64,000 nt of DNA from SVTX01 sp045612105 (GCA_045612105.1 JAZKYL010000113.1:1-64000), one strand, 5' to 3'. Positions 34,619 to 43,772 are shown, numbered from the stretch's first letter. Translations and numbers: made by a program. The notes: generated by a model not told the origin, from the sequence alone.

Positions 34619-35545
34619 ATGGCTACTATTACAGCAAAAGACGTTGCTGCTCTCAGAGCAAAGACCGGTATCGGCATGATGGAGTGCAAGAAGGCACTCG
34701 TAGAGGCAGACGGTGATATGGATGCGGCTATCAAGCTTCTTCGTGAGAAGGGTGAGCTTAAGGCAGAGTCCAAGATGGCAACAAGAATCGCGGCAGACGG
34801 TATCGTTGACGTTCTCGCAGAGAATGGCAAGACCGCTATCGTTGAGGTCAACACTGAGACCGACTTCGTTGCAAAGAACGAAAAGTTCAAGGAGTTCGTT
34901 AAGAACCTTCTTAAGAGTATCGTCGCTAACACCCCCGCAGATGTTGAGGCACTTCTTGCTTCCGACTATGAGGGTACTACCGTTGACGCAAAGCTCAAGG
35001 AGCTTATTTTCCAGATCGGTGAGAAGATCACCATCCGCCGTTTCGCAGTTGTTGAGGGCGTAACCAGCACCTACATTCACGGTATGGGCTCTATCGGTGT
35101 TATCGTTAAGTTTGACACCGACTGCGCAGATCACGCTGATTTCGCAGAGTTCGCAAAGAACATCGCACTTCAGGTTGGTGCATACCCCACTCCTTACCTC
35201 GACAGAAACGCTGTTCCCGCAGATGTAATCGAGAACGAGAAGAACATCATCAAGGCTCAGCTCGCTAATGATCCTAAGATGGCAGGTAAGCCCGAGAAGG
35301 TTCTCGACGGTATCGTTATGGGTAAGCTTGGCAAGTTCTACGAGAACAACTGTCTCGTTGATATGGAGTACGTTAAGGCAGAGGATCACGAGACCGTTGC
35401 TAAGTACGTTGCTAACACCGCTAAGGCTATGGGCGGTAACATCGCTATCGCATCCTTCGTTCGTTTCGAGAAGGGTGAGGGTATCGAGAAGAAGCAGGAA
35501 GACTACGCAGCAGAGATCGCTAAACTCTCCGGCGTTAAGCAGTAA
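34619..35545 (+). CDS. tsf: Elongation factor Ts
   Basis: The 308-residue nucleotide exchange factor for EF-Tu. The N-terminal UBA-like domain has VAALRAKTGIGMMECKKAL, followed by the core with IVEVNTETDFVAKNEKF (the Asp-Phe that enters EF-Tu). Full length. ATG at 34619 follows AAAGGAAA. Codon use is as strongly biased as in rpsB. A good terminator follows at 35565. Confidence 0.98.
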   Translation: MATITAKDVAALRAKTGIGMMECKKALVEADGDMDAAIKLLREKGELKAESKMATRIAADGIVDVLAENGKTAIVEVNTETDFVAKNEKFKEFVKNLLKSIVANTPADVEALLASDYEGTTVDAKLKELIFQIGEKITIRRFAVVEGVTSTYIHGMGSIGVIVKFDTDCADHADFAEFAKNIALQVGAYPTPYLDRNAVPADVIENEKNIIKAQLANDPKMAGKPEKVLDGIVMGKLGKFYENNCLVDMEYVKAEDHETVAKYVANTAKAMGGNIAIASFVRFEKGEGIEKKQEDYAAEIAKLSGVKQ

Positions 35546-35564
35546 TTCCGAATTAAGATAATTC

Positions 35565-35596
35565 AAGAGGGTCTGCGTTTGCAGATCCTCTTTTCT
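35565..35596 (+). terminator. Intrinsic terminator after tsf
   Basis: AAGAGGGTCTGC (35565-35576) pairs with GCAGATCCTCTT (35581-35592), with one mismatch-like GT pair, a GTTT loop and a T-rich tail. Confidence 0.85.
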
Positions 35597-35662
35597 CGTT
35601 GCGATAAAAATAGCCTATTTTTCGCAAAATTTGGAAATAATTCGTCAATATCGTAATATCTG

Positions 35663-35691
35663 TTGCGATTTCTGCACCAATATGCTATAAT
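35663..35691 (+). promoter_or_regulatory. Promoter of large glycosidase-like gene
   Basis: TTGCGA (35663-35668) and TATAAT (35686-35691) are separated by 17 bases; AAGGAGG follows at 35710-35716. Confidence 0.75.
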
Positions 35692-35725
35692 AAGATGTTC
35701 AGATATTTAAGGAGGACATATCCTT

Positions 35726-38700
35726 ATGGCGGAAAATAAAAAACACGAAAAATTGATCGAAAATTTCAAAAATCCCCCCATCGATTACAAGGGAAAGCCA
35801 TTTTGGTCCTGGAACGGAGAGCTTGACAGAGACGAACTGATAAGACAGACCCACGTTATGGAAGAAATGGGCTTTGGCGGTCATTTTATGCACTCTCGCG
35901 CGGGACTTATAACCGAGTATCTCAGCGACGAATGGTTTGACCACATTAATGCCATCGCCGATGAGAGCGAAAAGCTCGGTCTTGAGGCTTGGCTCTACGA
36001 TGAGGACAGATATCCCTCGGGAAGTGCCGGAGGAATTGCCACGAAGGACCCAAAATATCGCTGTAAATCCATAGTTAATCACGAAATGCTACCGTCGAAT
36101 TTCGCTTGGAACATTAATGTTTATATAGCATTCATCGCAAAGATCGACAATAACGACCTTTGGTTCTATAAGCGAATTTATGAGTGCGACGATATTGATG
36201 CTATTATTGCCGAAAATGAGCCTAAAGTCGCTGATAAAGCAGGAGTTTGGAAGGTGCTTTTCTACACAACAGGTCACTATCCCGATCATCCTAATTTCAA
36301 CAACGGCTCACCTCTTGATACTATCAGCCGCGAGGCTGTGGCAAAATTTATTGAAGTAACTCACGAAAAATACAAAGAAAAATGCGGAGATAGGCTTGGC
36401 AGGTCAATCAAAGGTGTTTTTACCGACGAGCCCCGCCGTTTTGATGCTATACACTTTGATTTTTCTAACGAGCGAGAAAGGTTTGCTTCAACCTGCTGGA
36501 CGACCGATCTTGATGAGATATTCAACGAGAGATACGGATACAGCCTGAAGGAGCAGCTACCCGAGCTGTTTTATTGGTTTAACGGCGAAAAGGTAGCACC
36601 CATAAAGCTTGATTATTTCAATTTAACCTGCGACCTTTTCTGCGAGAATTACGCAGGGCAGATACAGGAATGGTGCCACGAAAACAATATGATCTTTACG
36701 GGTCACGGACTCGAGGAAGAGTCGCTCAGAGCGCAGATACTTTGTATTGGCTCGATAATGCGCCTTTATGAGTATATGGATTGGCCCGGAATGGACGAGT
36801 TGACAGAGAACGAACGCAAATATTGGGTTCCAAAGCAGCTTGCAAGCGTCGTTCGTCAGCTTGGAAAAGAAAGAATGCTCTCCGAGCTTTACGGATGCAC
36901 AGGCTGGCAATTCAATTTCCGTTCTCACAAGACGGTGGGGGATTGGCAGGCACTTTTTGGGGTGAACTTCCGCTGTCAGCATCTTTCCTGGTATACTATG
37001 GAGGGTCAGGCGAAGCGAGATTATCCTGCCTCTATCTTCCATCAATCACCTTGGTACAAGCATTACTCGAAGGTTGAGGACTATTTCAATCGCTTCAACG
37101 CGTATAATCTCGAGGGTAGACCCGCTTGTGACGTGCTGGTGCTTAATCCCATTGAGTCGATGTTCTGTCAGATACATATTGGCTGGCACGATTGGGGAAA
37201 GCAGGAGATCGCTTCACCCGAATGCGCCGAGATCGAAAAGAGATACAGAGAGACCTTCTTTATGCTCACCGAGAATCACATTGATTTTGACTGGGGCGAA
37301 GAGGCAATAATGTCGCGCCATTGTTCTGTTGGACGTGACGAACAGGGAAAAGCGGTGCTGAAGATCGGGAAAATGGCTTATCATACCGTTGTTGTCAGCA
37401 ATATGACAACAATTCGTAAAACCACGGTCAAAATGCTACGTGAATTTATGGATCTGGGCGGTAATGTTATTATTATGGGAGACGAGCCCAAATATTACGA
37501 CGCGGTTGCCTACGACGGCAAATTTGAGCTTTCAAAGGGGGCAATCTACATTGATTATGAAGAAAAAGCCCTTGTTGACGCTATCAGGGCTACTTCAAAT
37601 GAGTTTGTTAGCGTGACCGACAGCGACGGTAACGTTTGCCGTGAAATCTTTGTGCAATCCAAGCACGATTTCGACGGTGGTGATGCTTTCGTCGTACTCA
37701 ATACCGATCTTGAAAACGGTAAAAACGACGTTGTTATCACCTTTAAGACCGATCGTACAATGTACGTTGAAAAATGGGATTTCGCAACGGGTGAGAGATA
37801 CGATGCCGACTCATTTGCAGAGTATATAGGCGGCAATACCGTGATAAAAACCAAGCTTTTGGCAGGGGAGACCAAGTGCTTCGTTCTGCGAGATGTTAAG
37901 GACGAAAGCCTTTCTGCCGAAGAGGAGCTTTGCGAGGTGTCTTCTATAGCCTTTGACGGAGAATTCGATTATGAGCTTGACGAACCTAACGTCTGCGTTC
38001 TTGACTTCGCTAAATGGCGTTGGGAGAACGGTGAGTGGAGTGATGAGAAGCGAGAGATCATTCAAATCGACCGCAAGATTCGCGATGAGCTTAAGATAAT
38101 GCGCCGTTGTGAGGCTATGCTTCAACCCTGGTATATAAAAAAGCACGGTCTTGATACCGAGTTTAAGAATATTGAGGTCAAATTCGAGTTTGATATTGAG
38201 GAGATGCCCGAGAGCGCGGTTGCACTGATTGGCGAACGACCCGAATTCAATGAATATTTCGTCAACGGAGTCAAGGTCGAATGTCCTGATATGAAGGATT
38301 TCTGGATCGATATAGCCTTCAAAAAGATGCCGATACCTAAAGAGCTTTTGGAGCTTGGTAAAAACGAGGTAATGGTTAAGACTTTATATAAGTGGTCAAC
38401 ACACCTTGAATCGGTTTACCTTATAGGTGAATTTGGAGTGAAAGCTGAAACGAAAAATTCAGTAATTACCGCAAAATTGCCCGAAAAGCTTGTTTGCAAG
38501 AGCTTTGACGAACAAAAAATGCCCTTTTATTCGGGAAACGTTACCTATAAGCTGCCTTATGAAAAATTTTGCGACAAGGTTGCTTTAATGGAAGGCGAAA
38601 GACTCTTCCTTTCCACAAAATTCTTCGGCGCGGCTGTGAGAGTTACTGACGGCGCAGGTCTTGACGAAATAATCGCCTGGGAACCTTATGAGGTTGAGAT

Positions 38701-38905
38701 CACCGAGTCAGCAAAGGCTGAAAAAGACCTGAATATTACCGTCCTAGGCACAAGAAAGAATACATTCGGACCTCTCCACGTCATCCCTTGCGTCGTTCAC
38801 AGATGCGGTCACGGAAGCTTTACCACTGAGGGCAAGGAGTGGTGTGACGAGTACAATCTCATTGAGGACGGACTCAGAGAGATCACATTGACGGTCAAAA
38901 AATAA
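35726..38905 (+). CDS. Large glycoside hydrolase-like protein (GH106/GH2-like architecture)
   Basis: The 1059-residue protein lacks a signal peptide and is probably cytoplasmic. The N-terminal half is a TIM-barrel-like glycosidase domain: KPFWSWNGELDRDELIRQT, MEEMGFGGHFMHSRAGL, AWLYDEDRYPSGSAGG and IKGVFTDEP, the last a candidate catalytic acid segment. A central part resembles an amidotransferase-like glycosidase subdomain (LGGNVIIMGDEPKYYDAV). The C-terminus contains a jelly-roll sugar-binding module near EYFVNGVKVE. The nearest family I can name is the alpha-L-rhamnosidase-like GH106 group, but substrate is not predictable. A paralogue starts at 63137. Strong own promoter and AAGGAGG. Confidence 0.75.
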   Translation: MAENKKHEKLIENFKNPPIDYKGKPFWSWNGELDRDELIRQTHVMEEMGFGGHFMHSRAGLITEYLSDEWFDHINAIADESEKLGLEAWLYDEDRYPSGSAGGIATKDPKYRCKSIVNHEMLPSNFAWNINVYIAFIAKIDNNDLWFYKRIYECDDIDAIIAENEPKVADKAGVWKVLFYTTGHYPDHPNFNNGSPLDTISREAVAKFIEVTHEKYKEKCGDRLGRSIKGVFTDEPRRFDAIHFDFSNERERFASTCWTTDLDEIFNERYGYSLKEQLPELFYWFNGEKVAPIKLDYFNLTCDLFCENYAGQIQEWCHENNMIFTGHGLEEESLRAQILCIGSIMRLYEYMDWPGMDELTENERKYWVPKQLASVVRQLGKERMLSELYGCTGWQFNFRSHKTVGDWQALFGVNFRCQHLSWYTMEGQAKRDYPASIFHQSPWYKHYSKVEDYFNRFNAYNLEGRPACDVLVLNPIESMFCQIHIGWHDWGKQEIASPECAEIEKRYRETFFMLTENHIDFDWGEEAIMSRHCSVGRDEQGKAVLKIGKMAYHTVVVSNMTTIRKTTVKMLREFMDLGGNVIIMGDEPKYYDAVAYDGKFELSKGAIYIDYEEKALVDAIRATSNEFVSVTDSDGNVCREIFVQSKHDFDGGDAFVVLNTDLENGKNDVVITFKTDRTMYVEKWDFATGERYDADSFAEYIGGNTVIKTKLLAGETKCFVLRDVKDESLSAEEELCEVSSIAFDGEFDYELDEPNVCVLDFAKWRWENGEWSDEKREIIQIDRKIRDELKIMRRCEAMLQPWYIKKHGLDTEFKNIEVKFEFDIEEMPESAVALIGERPEFNEYFVNGVKVECPDMKDFWIDIAFKKMPIPKELLELGKNEVMVKTLYKWSTHLESVYLIGEFGVKAETKNSVITAKLPEKLVCKSFDEQKMPFYSGNVTYKLPYEKFCDKVALMEGERLFLSTKFFGAAVRVTDGAGLDEIIAWEPYEVEITESAKAEKDLNITVLGTRKNTFGPLHVIPCVVHRCGHGSFTTEGKEWCDEYNLIEDGLREITLTVKK

Positions 38906-38932
38906 AAACGGAGTATTTCTAAAAAATAATTT

Positions 38933-40090
38933 ATGAATTGCAACGATTATATGAAAAAAGCCCTTGCCGAAGCCGAAATGGCGGCGGCAGAGGGCGAAGT
39001 GCCTGTTGGCGCAGTCATTGTCAAGGACGGTGAGATTGTCGCAACGGCGCGAAATAATAGGGAACAGACAGGGGATGCAACGGGTCACGCCGAGCTTTTG
39101 GCAATTCGCGAGGCTTGCCGCGTCCTTGGCGGCTGGCATCTTGAAAAATGCGAGCTTTACGTCACGCTTGAGCCTTGCCCTATGTGTATGGGCGCGATCA
39201 TCAACTCACGTCTTGGCAAGGTTACTTTTGGCGCAAAGGATGCCAAAGCAGGCGCCTGCGGAAGTGTGCTTAATATGTGCTCTTATCCTCTCAATCATAA
39301 GCCCAAGATTGAAAGCGGCTTTATGAAAGATGAGTGTGCTAAGGTATTGACCGACTTCTTTGAAGGAAAAAGAAGGAAAAATACTGTCGTTAGTGATGAA
39401 GCCATAAGTGTAGGTGTTGATTGGTACAAGGGAAAGTGGTTTGCCGCAGAGATTGTGTCGGGAAAAGGCTCGTACAAGCTTTTTGACGGTATTGATTCGT
39501 TATGCAAATATTACTGTGATATTCCTCATATCATTATTGACGCGCCTATTGGATTGCCAGAATCCGAAGTTGAAGCCGAAAAACGCCCTGACAAAGCCGC
39601 AAGAGACTATTTAAAAGTGGCTACGAGAAAATCTTCTATATTTCCTGTTCCTTTCCGACAGCTGATATATGCTGAAAATAAAGCAGATGTATGGAATTTG
39701 AGCAAGGAGCTTAACGCAAAAACAACTTCAATGAGTATTGGAATATTCCCTTGCATCCGTCAGATTGATGTTTTTTTGCAGAATAACGCTGAGTGGAGAA
39801 ATCGGCTTGTAGAAAGTCATCCAGAGTGCGCATTTCAGGCTTTGAACGGCGGCAGAGGCATTATTAATTCCAAGCATTCCGAGGAAGGAATCCAAGAAAG
39901 AATAGAGATCCTTTCAAAATTTGTCAATAACATAGATGAGCTGCTCCTTACCGTCAGCAAAAATCAAAGAGAAGATCTACTTGATGCCATGTGTCTCGCA
40001 GTCACTTCAAAGACAGGTTTTAAACCTATAAACAACCAAGTAAATTACGATAGCAAAGGACTACCAATGCGTATCGTGGTCTCCAAATAA
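38933..40090 (+). CDS. tadA: TadA tRNA adenosine deaminase fused to DUF429 nuclease-like domain
   Basis: The 385-residue fusion has TadA at residues 1-150: zinc ligands and catalytic Glu in GHAELLAIRE (H52, E54) and PCPMCMGAI (C82, C85). It should convert A34 to inosine in tRNA-Arg. Residues about 155-385 resemble DUF429, predicted RNase H-like: ISVGVDWYKGKWF, HIIIDAPIGLPE (D203), SSIFPVPFRQ, VESHPECAFQALNGG and EDLLDAMCLAV. TadA alone is about 150-160 residues, so the second half is additional. The DUF429 part looks more AT-rich than the first. The ribosome site before ATG 38933 is weak (GGAG 18 bases upstream). No frame break was seen in the joining region. Confidence 0.88.
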   Translation: MNCNDYMKKALAEAEMAAAEGEVPVGAVIVKDGEIVATARNNREQTGDATGHAELLAIREACRVLGGWHLEKCELYVTLEPCPMCMGAIINSRLGKVTFGAKDAKAGACGSVLNMCSYPLNHKPKIESGFMKDECAKVLTDFFEGKRRKNTVVSDEAISVGVDWYKGKWFAAEIVSGKGSYKLFDGIDSLCKYYCDIPHIIIDAPIGLPESEVEAEKRPDKAARDYLKVATRKSSIFPVPFRQLIYAENKADVWNLSKELNAKTTSMSIGIFPCIRQIDVFLQNNAEWRNRLVESHPECAFQALNGGRGIINSKHSEEGIQERIEILSKFVNNIDELLLTVSKNQREDLLDAMCLAVTSKTGFKPINNQVNYDSKGLPMRIVVSK

Positions 40091-40113
40091 TAATAGCATT
40101 CTCCTTTTTTATA

Positions 40114-40180
40114 AAAGTTCTTGAAAAAGGGGGAGCGTGAGGGGGAGAAAACTTCTTTCAAGAAGTTTTCTCCCCCTCAC
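40114..40180. repeat. Long inverted-repeat element R2
   Basis: AAAGTTCTTGAAA (40114-40126) precedes a 21-bp perfect stem (40137-40157 and 40160-40180) with a 2-base loop. The stem core is GGGGGAGAAAACTTCTT. It sits between the convergent tadA and rnfB genes and probably terminates both. Related copies are at 46790 and 57103. Confidence 0.85.
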
Positions 40181-40191
40181 ATAATATAAAT

Positions 40192-41004
40192 TTACGAATG
40201 CGCGCCGCAGTGGAAGTTTTCTTCTGCGATGCAGTGAACGGGACAAGCCTTGGCGCATTCGCCACAGCCTGTACATTTTTCGTAATCGATGACCGCAAGA
40301 TTGTGCTCAACGTGAATTGCTCCGTGAGGGCAGGTCTTTTCACACTTGCCGCAAGCAATACAACCGTTTTTGCAAGCCTTTCTGGTGACCGCGCCCTTGT
40401 CGTGATTAGAGCAGAGAACCGCAACGCGAGCGGTGTCCTCGATAAGAGAAATCACCTTGTTGGGACAGGTGCGAACACAAATTCCGCAGCCGATACAGCT
40501 CTTGGGGTCTACCTTAGCAACGCCGTTTTCAACAGTGATCGCGTTCTGAGGGCAGACCGCAACGCAGTCGCCATAACCGAGACAAGCGAAGTTACATGCC
40601 TTGTCGCCGTTGTAGTTCATATTGGCAATTCGGCAGCTTTTCTCACCGTGATAGTCGAATTTTCGCATTGAAGCGTCGCAATTTCCGTTGCAGGCAACGT
40701 ATGCGACCTTTTCAACAACGTCCTCGGCTTCAACACCAAGTATCTCAGCAATCTGCTTTGCCGCGCCGTCGCCTCCGGGAACACAAAGATTGGTAGCGTC
40801 ACACTCACCCGTGGAGAGTGCCTTTGCGTAACCGTCACAGCCGCTGTAACCGCAGGCTCCGCAGTTAGCACCGGGAAGACAATCGCGGACCGCTAAATAT
40901 TTTTCGTCTTCCTTTACCGCAAAAAGGTTAGATGAAACTGTCAAAATCACTCCGCAAACCACTGCGATTGCAAGACTTATAAGAATAGGTATCAAAATTT
41001 CCAT
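40192..41004 (-). CDS. rnfB: Rnf complex subunit RnfB
   Basis: The 270-residue iron-sulfur subunit takes electrons from ferredoxin. It has an N-terminal membrane helix (residues 4-28), then the Fe-S domain CLPGANCGACGYSGCDGYA. Ferredoxin-type clusters follow: CLGYGDCVAVCP, CIGCGICVRTCP, CIACGKCEKTCP and CTGCGECAKACP. It is the last gene of the rnfCDGEAB order, 13 bases after rnfA. GGGAGG precedes ATG. The family couples ferredoxin oxidation to NAD reduction and Na+ or H+ export. Confidence 0.97.
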   Translation of the reverse strand: MEILIPILISLAIAVVCGVILTVSSNLFAVKEDEKYLAVRDCLPGANCGACGYSGCDGYAKALSTGECDATNLCVPGGDGAAKQIAEILGVEAEDVVEKVAYVACNGNCDASMRKFDYHGEKSCRIANMNYNGDKACNFACLGYGDCVAVCPQNAITVENGVAKVDPKSCIGCGICVRTCPNKVISLIEDTARVAVLCSNHDKGAVTRKACKNGCIACGKCEKTCPHGAIHVEHNLAVIDYEKCTGCGECAKACPVHCIAEENFHCGAHS

Positions 41005-41017
41005 ATCAATACCTCCC

Positions 41018-41611
41018 TTATTTCAAAAGTCCTTCGATAACTCCGGAAAAACCGTAGAAGGACATCGCGACGATAGAAGCGGCAATAAGTGTGGTGGGGA
41101 GACCCTTGAAAGCCTTGGGAGCGGGACAATTTTCGATCTTGGAACGTACACCCGCAAAAAGGATCATGGCAAGCAGGAATCCGAGACCGACACCAAGGGA
41201 AGAAACCATGGATTCAACGAAATTATATCCGTCGGTTATGTTGTTAAGTGCAACACCAAGTACCGCGCAGTTGGTAGTTATAAGAGGCAGATATACACCC
41301 AAAGCTTTGAAAAGCGAGGGGATAAAGCGCTTCAGAATTATCTCAACGAACTGAACGAGGGTCGCGATAACGAGAATAAATACGATGGTCTGGAGATAGC
41401 TGAGTCCGTTGGGCTCAAGCACGTAATAGTAAATGGGATAAGTTGCCGCCGTAGCGAAAAGCATAACGAAGGTGACCGCAACACCCATTCCCGTTGCCTG
41501 ATTGACCTTTTTAGAAACTCCAAGGAAAGGACAGATGCCAAGGAACTGTTGGAGAACGTAGTTGTTGATGAGCACACCGCCCATCATAATAAGAATCAAG
41601 CTCTTAAACAT
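41018..41611 (-). CDS. rnfA: Rnf complex subunit RnfA
   Basis: The 197-residue membrane subunit has six hydrophobic segments and the conserved LINNYVLQQFLGICPFLGVSKK start; the cysteine there is a ligand of the intramembrane 2Fe-2S cluster shared with RnfE. A second such cysteine sits in LITTNCAVLGVAL. GGAGG precedes ATG, and the start overlaps the end of rnfE by 8 bases. Confidence 0.97.
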   Translation of the reverse strand: MFKSLILIMMGGVLINNYVLQQFLGICPFLGVSKKVNQATGMGVAVTFVMLFATAATYPIYYYVLEPNGLSYLQTIVFILVIATLVQFVEIILKRFIPSLFKALGVYLPLITTNCAVLGVALNNITDGYNFVESMVSSLGVGLGFLLAMILFAGVRSKIENCPAPKAFKGLPTTLIAASIVAMSFYGFSGVIEGLLK

Positions 41612-42320
41612 TAGCGTTGTCCTCCTTCTTTACGTTTTCGGGATTAACGGAGGGACACTCGTCCTTGTGACAAAGATGAGCAGTGGGACAACCCTCGCAA
41701 GAGAAGGATTTTTTCTTGACTCCACCTTTTTTCGCGGTGATCTTGTTCATAATGGCGATCATAATACCGAAAACAAGATAACCACCGGGTGCCTGAGTCA
41801 AGATAGGGATCTTAAAGTAGTCCATAAAGGGAATAGCAAATCCCGCAAAGCTTCCCGCGCCAAGTACCTCGCGGATGGTTGCCATAGCTACCAAGGCAAC
41901 GAGGAAGCCTATTCCCATACCGAGACCGTCGAAAACACTGTCAAGGACGGGGTTTTTTCTTGCGAACATCTCGGCACGACCGAGAATGATGCAGTTTACA
42001 ACGATAAGAGCGAGGTAAACGCCAAGCATATCGTAAATTGACGGCAGATAAGCTTGCATCAGCATCTGCAAGACCGTAACGAAGCCTGCGATGATTACTA
42101 TGTAGCAGGGAATTCTTACCGTATCTGGAATGATCTTACGCAGAGCTGAAATTGCGGCATTGGAGCAAACCAGAACGAATGTTGCCGCAAGACCCATTGA
42201 AAGTGCTGAGATTACGTTTCCGGTGGTCGCTAGGGTGGGACAAGTACCGAGAACAAGGATAAGTACCGGATTTTCCTCGATGATGCCCCTCAGAAGGATG
42301 GCTAATTTATTATTTTTCAT
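41604..42320 (-). CDS. rnfE: Rnf complex subunit RnfE with Cys-rich tail
   Basis: The 238-residue membrane subunit, homologous to RnfA, has about six helices. Its cluster ligands lie in LVLGTCPTLATTG and LIVVNCIILGRAEMFA. An unusual C-terminal tail of about 40 residues contains four cysteines, CEGC (208, 211), HLC (217) and DEC (222), which could bind another metal. GGAGG precedes ATG. Start overlaps rnfG by 4 bases, end overlaps rnfA by 8. Confidence 0.95.
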   Translation of the reverse strand: MKNNKLAILLRGIIEENPVLILVLGTCPTLATTGNVISALSMGLAATFVLVCSNAAISALRKIIPDTVRIPCYIVIIAGFVTVLQMLMQAYLPSIYDMLGVYLALIVVNCIILGRAEMFARKNPVLDSVFDGLGMGIGFLVALVAMATIREVLGAGSFAGFAIPFMDYFKIPILTQAPGGYLVFGIMIAIMNKITAKKGGVKKKSFSCEGCPTAHLCHKDECPSVNPENVKKEDNANV

Positions 42321-42826
42321 TTTGCATCCTCCTTATCTGTTAGAATATCATATGCGTCAAGTGCTGCCTTGATAGCATCGGCATATGCTTGAGTGGTTTT
42401 TGTTGCGCTTGTGATAAGCTCGGGGGTAAAGGTGGGATTCGTCTGTCCGACGTACTTTTCGCCAAGACCGACCTCGGCAGAAAGCGTTTCGCTTGAGCTG
42501 ACGTACTCTGCACCCGCAACCTTGCCTTCGGAATCAATACCGCACATAATAACAAGTCCCGATTTGTAACCAGTTACTTCCATTTGGAAAACGTATCCGC
42601 CGTTGTCCTCGGAATAAGCGGCGGTTATACTTTCGGGCAGTCCATCTGTGGAGATCTCTACGAAGTTCTTGCCCGTGGGCAGAACCTTTGAAAGCGTTCT
42701 TTGTACCTTTTCAGCCTGAGCCGCCTCGATTATCGGAGCAGTTACCATATTGACCGCCGCAAGAAGAAGAGCGACAACTATGCAGATAGAGGCGAGAACG
42801 ATAGAGGGAAGAAGCTTATTTTTCAT
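42317..42826 (-). CDS. rnfG: Rnf complex subunit RnfG (FMN-binding)
   Basis: The 169-residue subunit has an N-terminal membrane anchor (about 8-28) and an extracytoplasmic FMN-binding domain. Covalent FMN attachment normally uses the S(T)GATxT motif. Here the segment reads LITSATKTTQAYADAI, with Ser in the usual Gly position, but the acceptor Thr is present. I chose ATG at 42826, 8 bases after AGGAGG, over a GTG at 42835 that overlaps the ribosome site. Overlaps rnfD by 11 bases. Confidence 0.93.
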   Translation of the reverse strand: MKNKLLPSIVLASICIVVALLLAAVNMVTAPIIEAAQAEKVQRTLSKVLPTGKNFVEISTDGLPESITAAYSEDNGGYVFQMEVTGYKSGLVIMCGIDSEGKVAGAEYVSSSETLSAEVGLGEKYVGQTNPTFTPELITSATKTTQAYADAIKAALDAYDILTDKEDAK

Positions 42827-43760
42827 TCTTGACACCTCCTATCGGCTTGGGAGCGCAGAGCTTTTCAATGTAAGGAGTGAGAATGTTCATAATAAGTATC
42901 GCGAAGGAAACACCCTCGGGATAGCTTCCGAAAAGACGGATAAGCACGGTAAGAATTCCGCATCCAAGCGCGAAAATCGCTTTTCCTCTGCGGGTAACGG
43001 GGGTGGTAACGTAGTCGGTTGCCATAAATATAGCACCGATGAGCAGACCGCCGCCGAGAGTGTGGTAAAGTGCCACTGTCGGATCCTGCTTGATTGCAAG
43101 AGTCATAAGGAAAACAACCGCAACGTAAACCAGGGGAGTCTCCCAAGAAATGACTTTTCTTATAAGTAAATAGATCAAGCCAAGTATAAGGGCAACAGCA
43201 CAGGTCTCACCGATAGCACCGCCTCTGTTACCGATAAGCATATCGACAAGAGTGGGGAGAGTTCCGTTGCCACCCTGAAGAACCTCGAGAGGTGTTGCGC
43301 TTGAAATCAGCTCTGCAGAAGCAAACTGTGTTGCAGTGCCCCCCGCAATGCTTCCAAATGCGATGAGCAAAAATACTCTTGCGGTGACGGCGGGGTTGGC
43401 AAAGTTACATCCAATGCCACCGAACAGACATTTTACTACGATTATTGCAAAAACAGAACCAACGATACAGTGCCAGATGCTTGCCTTGGTTGACAAGCTG
43501 AGAGCCAAAAGAAGTCCCGTCACTATCGCACTGAGATCACCGACAGTCTGCTGCTTTTTGCAGATAATATTGAAAAGAAATTCAGACAAAACCGAGGTGC
43601 CTACGCAGACGCATATCATTATAAGCGCCTTCCATCCGAAAAATACTACAGCCGCGATTGCCGCGGGGGAGAGCGCGATAATCACGTCGCGCATTATTGT
43701 TTTGGTCGATACCTTGCCGTGAAAATGAGGGGAGGTAGCGACTATTAAATTGTTATTCAT
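42816..43760 (-). CDS. rnfD: Rnf complex subunit RnfD
   Basis: The 314-residue membrane subunit has about nine helices. The covalent FMN site is probably the Thr in SSATPLEVLQ (family pattern SGATPL; Ala replaces the Gly). Conserved segments include GGIGCNFANPAVTARVFLL and FMATDYVTTPVTRRG. GAGAGG precedes the ATG. It follows rnfC by 12 bases. Confidence 0.96.
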   Translation of the reverse strand: MNNNLIVATSPHFHGKVSTKTIMRDVIIALSPAAIAAVVFFGWKALIMICVCVGTSVLSEFLFNIICKKQQTVGDLSAIVTGLLLALSLSTKASIWHCIVGSVFAIIVVKCLFGGIGCNFANPAVTARVFLLIAFGSIAGGTATQFASAELISSATPLEVLQGGNGTLPTLVDMLIGNRGGAIGETCAVALILGLIYLLIRKVISWETPLVYVAVVFLMTLAIKQDPTVALYHTLGGGLLIGAIFMATDYVTTPVTRRGKAIFALGCGILTVLIRLFGSYPEGVSFAILIMNILTPYIEKLCAPKPIGGVKNEK

Positions 43761-43772
43761 GATCTACCTCTC

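Noticed and set aside
34565..35566. Open frame opposite tsf, and a similar one opposite sufB (58003-58917)
   Set aside because: Antisense shadows of biased genes with no start signal or known motifs.
39380..39400. Frameshift between TadA and DUF429 parts
   Set aside because: The frame reads straight through with sensible residues on both sides and no homopolymer slip evident; kept as a fusion pending comparison.
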